From assembly GCA_028583605.1 (NCBI GenBank), contig CM053331.1:41175283-41239282 (forward strand): a stretch of 64,000 nucleotides of DNA, in the 5' to 3' direction. Shown here piece after piece: positions 58,970 through 64,000 of the stretch (position 1 is the first letter of the stretch; every line of letters begins with the position of its first letter). The notes under the pieces were generated by a model. The model made no database searches. It was not told the origin of the DNA and saw nothing but the letters and a program-made list of their open reading frames with translations. Position numbers and translations under genes: made by a program. This DNA comes from Dastarcus helophoroides. Taxonomy: Eukaryota > Arthropoda > Insecta > Coleoptera > Bothrideridae.

Positions 58970-61900
58970 GAAACTTTTCTTTCTCTCTTCTCTCCTCTTC
59001 TCTTCCCTTCTCTTCCTCTCTTCTCTCCCCTTCTCTTCGGTTTTCTGCTCTTCTCTCTCCTGTTCTCCCCTTTTACATTTCTTACATTTCCTTTTGACTT
59101 TTTTTGGAGTTATCTTCAATAACAATTCTCTCTTTCTTCTCTTCTCTTCTTTTCTCATCTTTGCCTCTCTCGTCCTTTCTCTTCTCTACCCTTTTTTTCC
59201 TTTCTTTTCTCTTTTCTTCTCTTCTCGCTTCACTTCTCTTCCTTTTTCCCTTATCCTCCCTTCCCTTCTCTTCTATTTCTTTCCCTTCTTTTCGATTCTC
59301 ATCCCTTCCTTTGCCTTCAGTTCTCATCGCTTTTTTTCCCTCTCTTCTCTTTTCTTCTCTTCTTTTAACTTATCTTCTCTTCCTTTTTTTCTGCTCTTCA
59401 TATATGTTCTCTTCTCTTGTCTTCCCTTATCTTCTTTTCTCGCTTGCCTTGACTTCCCTTCCCGTTTCTTCTTTTCCCTGCTTTTCCCTTCACTTTCCCT
59501 TTCTTCGCTTCTCTTCCATTCACTTATCTTCTTTTCCCTTTTCTTCTCCTTTCTTTCCTTCTTTTCTTTTCTCTTCACTTTTCTTCTCTTCACTTCTCTT
59601 CTCGCTTCCCCTCCCTTTCCTTCCCTTCTCTTCTCGATTCCCTTCCATTCTCTTCACTTCTCTTTATTCACTTATTTTTCCTTCGTTTCTTTTCTCTTCC
59701 CTTCTTTTCTCTTCTCTTCCCTTGTTTCCTCTTCTATTCACTTCTCTTCTCGCATCCTTTCCCTTTCCTTCTCATCCCTTCCCTTCACTTCTCTTTTATT
59801 CAATCTTTTCTTCACTTGTCTTCTCTTCTTTTCTCTTCTCTTCCATTTACCTATCTTCTCTTTCCTTCACTTTTCTTCTTTTCTCTACGCTTCTTTTCAC
59901 TTCTATTGTCTTATCTTCTTTTCTCTTCTATTGTCTTATCTTCTTTTCTCTTCCTTTCACTACTCCTCCCTTCTCTTTTCTTTTCGTATCTTCCATTATC
60001 TTCTCTTCCTGTCTCTTCTGTTGCTTTTCTTCTCGCTTCCCTTCTTTTTACTTCTCTTTCATTCATTTATCTTCTTTTCCCTTCTCTTCTCATCTCTTCT
60101 CTTCTTTTCTCTTCATTTTTCTTCTCTTCCATTCAATTATCTTCCCTTCCCTTCTCTTCCTTTCTTTTTGCTTCTATTACCTTCCTTTCTCTTCCCTTTA
60201 CTTATCTTTCCTTCTTTTCCCGTACCTTCTTTTCCCTTCTCTTTTCTTGCCTTCTTTTATCTTGCTTTCTCTTTGCTTCCCTTCTGTTCCCTTTCCCTTT
60301 CGTTCCCTTCTCTTCTCGCTTCCCTTTTCTCCTCTTCTCTTCTCTCCTCTTCCCTTTTCTTCTCGCTTCTCTTCTCTTCCCTTCTATTTTCTTCTCGCTT
60401 CCCTTCCCTTCTCTTCTCTTTATTCACTTATTTTCTCTTCGCTTCTCTTCTCTTCGCTTGTTTTCTCTTCGCTTCTTTTCACTTCTCTTCCATTCACTTA
60501 TGTTCTCTTTCCCTCTCTTCTCTTCCCTTCTCTTCTCATCCCTTCTCTTCTCTTCCCCTCTTCTCTCTTCTATTTATTTCTCTTCTCGCTTCCCTTCCCT
60601 TCTCTTCATTTCTCTTCTCTTCTATCCACTAATCTTCTCTTCGCCTCGCTTTTCTTCTTTTCTCTTCTCTTCCATTCACTTATCTTCTCTTTCCTTTACT
60701 TCTTCTCCTTTCTTTTTTCTTCCCGTATCTTCTTTTCACTTTTATTCCCTGCTCTTGCTGTCCCTTCTTTTCTTCCCTTCTTTTGCCTTCTTTTCCCTTC
60801 TGTTGCTTTTTTCTCGCTTCCCTTCTCTTCTTGCTTTTCTTCTTTTCTTGCTTCCCTTCTCTTTACTTCTCTTCTCATCTCTTCCATTCTTTTGTTTTCT
60901 CTTAACTTTACTTCTCTTCCCTTCTCTTCTCTTCCCTTTACTTTCCTTCTCTTCTCTTCCGTTCTTTTCTTTTCTTTCCTCTTACCTTCTTTTTTCTTCC
61001 CTTTACTTCTTTTCTCTCCTCTTCCCTGCTCTTCTCGCTTTTCTTCTCTTCCCTTTTATTTTCTTCTCGCTTCTTTTCTCTTTTCTTATCTTCTCTTCAC
61101 TTCTCTTCTCGTTTCCCTTCCCTTCTCTTCAAACCTCTTCTCTTTATTCATTTATTTTCTCTTCACTTCTTTTCTTTTCACTTCTCTTTTCTTCTTCTCT
61201 TTTCTGTTTCCTTCTTTTTCCTTCTTCTCTTTTCTTTTCACTTCTCTTCTCGCTTCCCTTCCTTTCTCTTCATTTCTCTTCTTTTCTGTCCACTAATGTT
61301 CTCTTCGTTTCTTTTCTCTTTCCTTCTTTTTACTTCATTAACTTATGTTCTTTTCCCTTCTCTTCTTATTCCTTATCTTCTCATCCCTTCTCTTTCCGCT
61401 TCCCTTCCCTTATCTTCAGTTCTCTTCTCTTCTTTCCACTAATCTTCTCTTCGCTTTTCTTTTCTTATTATCTCTTCTCTTCCATTCATTTATGTTCTCT
61501 TCCCTTCTTTTCTCTTCACTTCTCCTTCCTTCTTTTTTCTTCCCGTATCTTCTTTTCCTTTCTTTTCTCTTCTTTTGCCTTCTTTTCCCTTCGGTTGCTT
61601 TTCTTCTCGCTTCCCTTCTCTTCTCACTTCCCCTCTCGTCTCGCTTCCCTTCTCTTCTCGCTTTTTTCTCTTCTTGCTTTTCTCCTCTGCACTTCTCTTC
61701 CATTCACCTATCTTCTTTTCCCTTCTCTTCTCATCTCTTCCCTTATTTTCTTTTCTCTTCACTTTTCTTCTTTTCCCTTCTCTTCTCTTCTCTTCCCTTT
61801 ACTTTCCTTCTCTTCCGTTCTTTTCTCTTCTCTTCTCCTACCTTCTTTTCTCTTCCCTTCACTTCTCTTCCCTTTTCTTAACTTCTCTTCTCTCTTCCCT

Positions 61901-64000
61901 TTTCTTCTCTTTCCTTTTCTTCTCGCTTCTCTTCTCTTCCCTTCTATTTTCTTCTCCTTTCTTATCTTTTGTTTGCTTCTCTTCTCTTCACTTGACTTCA
62001 CTTCCCTTCTCGTTTCCCTTCCCTTCTCTTCTCTTTATACACTTATTTTCTCTTCGCCTCTCTTCCCTTCCCTTCGTTTCACCTTTCTTCCCTTCCCTTC
62101 TCTTTATACACCTATTTTCTCTTCGCTTCTCTTCCCTTCCCTTCGTTTCACCTTTCTTCCCTTCTTTTCACTTCTCTTCCCTTCTTTTCACTTCTCTTCC
62201 CTTCTCTTCCCTTCCCTTCTCTTCTCTTTCCTTATTCTCTGTTCCATTCACTTCTCTTCTCGCTTCAATCCCCTTCTCTTCATTTCTCTTCTCTTCTATC
62301 CACTAATCTTCTCTTCGCTTCTCTTCTCTTCCATTCACTTATCTTCTCTTCCCTTCCCTTCCCTTCTCTTCTCTTCTCTTCCTTCTCTTCCCTTCACTTC
62401 TCCTCCCTTCTTTTTCCTTCCCACATCTTCTTTTCACTCCCATTCTCTTCTCTGGCTGTTCCTTCTTTTCCTTTCTCTTCACTTCTTTTGCCTTCTCTTC
62501 CCTTCTCTTCTCGCGTCCCTTCTCGCTTTCTTTCTCTTCTTGCTTCCCTTCCCTTCTCTTCACTTCTCTTCCATTTACTTATCTTCTTTTCCCTTCTCTG
62601 CTCATCTCTTCCCTTCTTTTCTTTTCTCTTCACTTTTCCTCTCTTTCCTTCTCTTCTCTTCCCTTCACTTCTCTTAACTTCTCTTCTCTTTTCTTATCTT
62701 ATCTTTCTTCTCTTCTCTTCTCTTCACTTCTCTTTTCTTCTCGTTTCCCTTCTCTTCTCTTTATTCACTTATTTTCCTCGTCGCTTCTTTTCCCTTCTTT
62801 AACTTCTTCTCCATTCACCTATCTTCTTTTTCCTTCTCTGTTCATCTCTTCCCTTCTCTTCCGTTCTTTTCTCTTCTCTTACCTTCTTTTCTACTCCCTC
62901 CACTTATCTTCCTTTCTCTTATCTTCTCTTCTTCTCTTCGCGCCTCTCTCTTTCTCCTTTCTTCCTTCTCTTCTTCTCTCCTCGTCTTTTCTTCTCTTCT
63001 CTTTCTCTTTCTTCCTCCTCTTCTCTTCTCTTCCTTTTCTCCTCTTCTCTCCTCCCTTTTTTCCCTTTCTTCTTCTCTTCCTTTCCTTTCTTCTCTTCTT
63101 TCCTTTTCTTCTTCTCTTCTTTCCTCCTTCTCTCTCTTCTCTCTCCTCTTCTTTCTTTCTCCTCCTTCTCTTTCCCTTTTCTTCTTTTCTCTTTCCTTTT
63201 CTTCTCTCTTCTTTTTTTCCTTCTCTTCTCTCTTCCTTCTTCTCTTCCTCCTTTCTCTTCTTCTCTTTCTTCTCTCTTTCTTCCTTTCTTTCCTTCCTTC
63301 TCCCTTTCCTCTTCTCCTTCTCTTTCTCTTTTTCCTTTTTTCTCTTCCTCTCTTTCCTTCCTTCTTTTTCCCTTCTTCTCCTTTTCTTCTCTTTCTTCAT
63401 TCTCTTTCCTCTTTTCTTCTCCTTTCTTCCCTTTTCTTCTTTCCTTCTCTCTCTTCTTTTGCCTTCTCTTCCCTTCTCTCCTCGCGTCCCTTCTCGCTTT
63501 CCTTCTCTTCTTGCTTCCCTTCTCTTCACTTCTCTTCCATTTACTTATCTTCTTTTCCCTTCTCTGCTCATCTCTTCCCTTCTTTTCTTTTCTCTTCACT
63601 TTTCCTCTCTTTCCTTCTCTTCTCTTCCCTTCACTTCTCTTATCTTCTCTTTGCTTCTCTTCTCTTATCTTCTCTTTGCTTCTCTTCTCTTCACTTCTCT
63701 TTTCTTCTCTTATCGTTTCCCTTCTCTTTTCTTTATTCATTTATTATCTCGTCGCTTCTTTTCCCTTCTTTTAACTTCTTCTCCATTCACCTATCTTCTT
63801 TTTCCTTCTCTGTTCATCTCTTCCCTTCTCTTCCGTTCTTTTCTCTTCTCTTACCTTCTTTTCTACTCCCTCCACTTATCTTCCTTTCTCTTATCTTCTC
63901 TTCTCTCTTCCCTTTTCTTCGCTTCACTCCTCTTCCGTTCTTTTCTCGCTTCCATTCTCCTCCCGTCTATTTTCTTCTCGTTTCTCTTCTCCTTTCTTAT
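58970..64000 (+). repeat. ~5-kb polypyrimidine (CTTCTC/CTTCCC) tract
   Basis: Almost uninterrupted C/T on the plus strand, in units like CTTCTCTTCTCTTCCCTTCT, with scattered single A or G (phrases such as CCATTCACTTATCTTC recur as markers of a loose higher-order pattern). It runs off the window's right edge. Because TAA, TAG and TGA need purines, frames up to 953 residues stay open; their L/S/F-rich products are artefacts. Long purine-pyrimidine asymmetry of this kind can form triplex (H-DNA). Confidence 0.92.
62486..63905 (+). repeat. ~450-bp segment duplicated within the polypyrimidine tract
   Basis: 62486-62931 and 63454-63902 share the same irregular marker bases (TTCTCGCGTCCCTTCTCGCT, CTCTGCTCATCTC, TTCTACTCCCTCCACTTATC) in the same order, at 968-975 bp spacing. 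Between them (62935-63450) is a denser, almost pure CTT/CCT run. Confidence 0.8.

Noticed and set aside
58968..63774. Very long open frames (554, 730, 953 residues on the plus strand; K/E/R-rich frames up to 273 residues on the minus strand)
   Set aside because: Polypyrimidine DNA rarely forms stop codons. The products are homopolymer-like, open in overlapping frames, with no domain.

Overview
This is an AT-rich, repeat-dominated stretch of nuclear DNA from an insect. The evidence is one intact gene, spread over two coding exons, whose 174-residue product is an almost exact match to insect spaghetti squash (non-muscle myosin II regulatory light chain), together with arthropod-type CCTAA/TTAGG-like repeats. 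The order of insect cannot be settled from the sequence; a beetle or another lineage with a large, repeat-rich genome is plausible.

Layout: 1-1.6 kb is a short-period TTCGA/AAAATT minisatellite. 1.6-4.1 kb holds two solo LTRs of one family in opposite orientation around single-copy-like DNA. 4.8-17.9 kb is an accessory block of ~165-300 bp units (recognisable by a GGACGGTA-TCGGCAACGGCA core), in + orientation on the left and - orientation on the right. It forms a multi-kb inverted repeat around a 9.7-10.95 kb unique spacer and includes a 3 x 1.15 kb tandem triplication. At 18.6-19.2 kb a third solo LTR is nested in a short terminal-inverted-repeat element. 20-31.5 kb carries two arrays of a 285-bp satellite; the first lies between ~450-bp direct repeats and the second is interrupted by a 577-bp TIR element. 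31.5-36.8 kb is mostly non-repetitive, with a CpG-rich patch and two minisatellites. 36.8-40.2 kb is a TGTCA/TGACA-rich satellite with ~400-bp higher-order period. 41.2-42.1 kb is another GC-richer unique patch. 42.1-46.6 kb is T-rich short-period DNA with 240-bp and 725-bp tandem duplications. 46.8-48.9 kb is the sqh gene on the minus strand with its likely promoter. 50.4-50.7 kb is a CpG-rich patch that may be a 5' exon/promoter. 52.3-54.6 kb is a CCTAA-rich higher-order array. 55-59 kb is T-rich degenerate repeat with several remnants of a foldback, Penelope-like element. 59-64 kb is a ~5-kb polypyrimidine tract.

The only securely identified protein-coding gene is sqh. The window is mainly informative for repeat biology. 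The most interesting items are: (1) a hammerhead-ribozyme-like core in a dispersed foldback element (58,295-58,335, with diverged copies at 5.4, 11.9 and 51.7 kb), (2) a solo-LTR family with a conserved perfect heat-shock element next to inverted GATA sites, and (3) a 285-bp satellite whose two arrays start with the same inverted-monomer head. All similarity statements come from reading the sequence; no searches or alignments were run.
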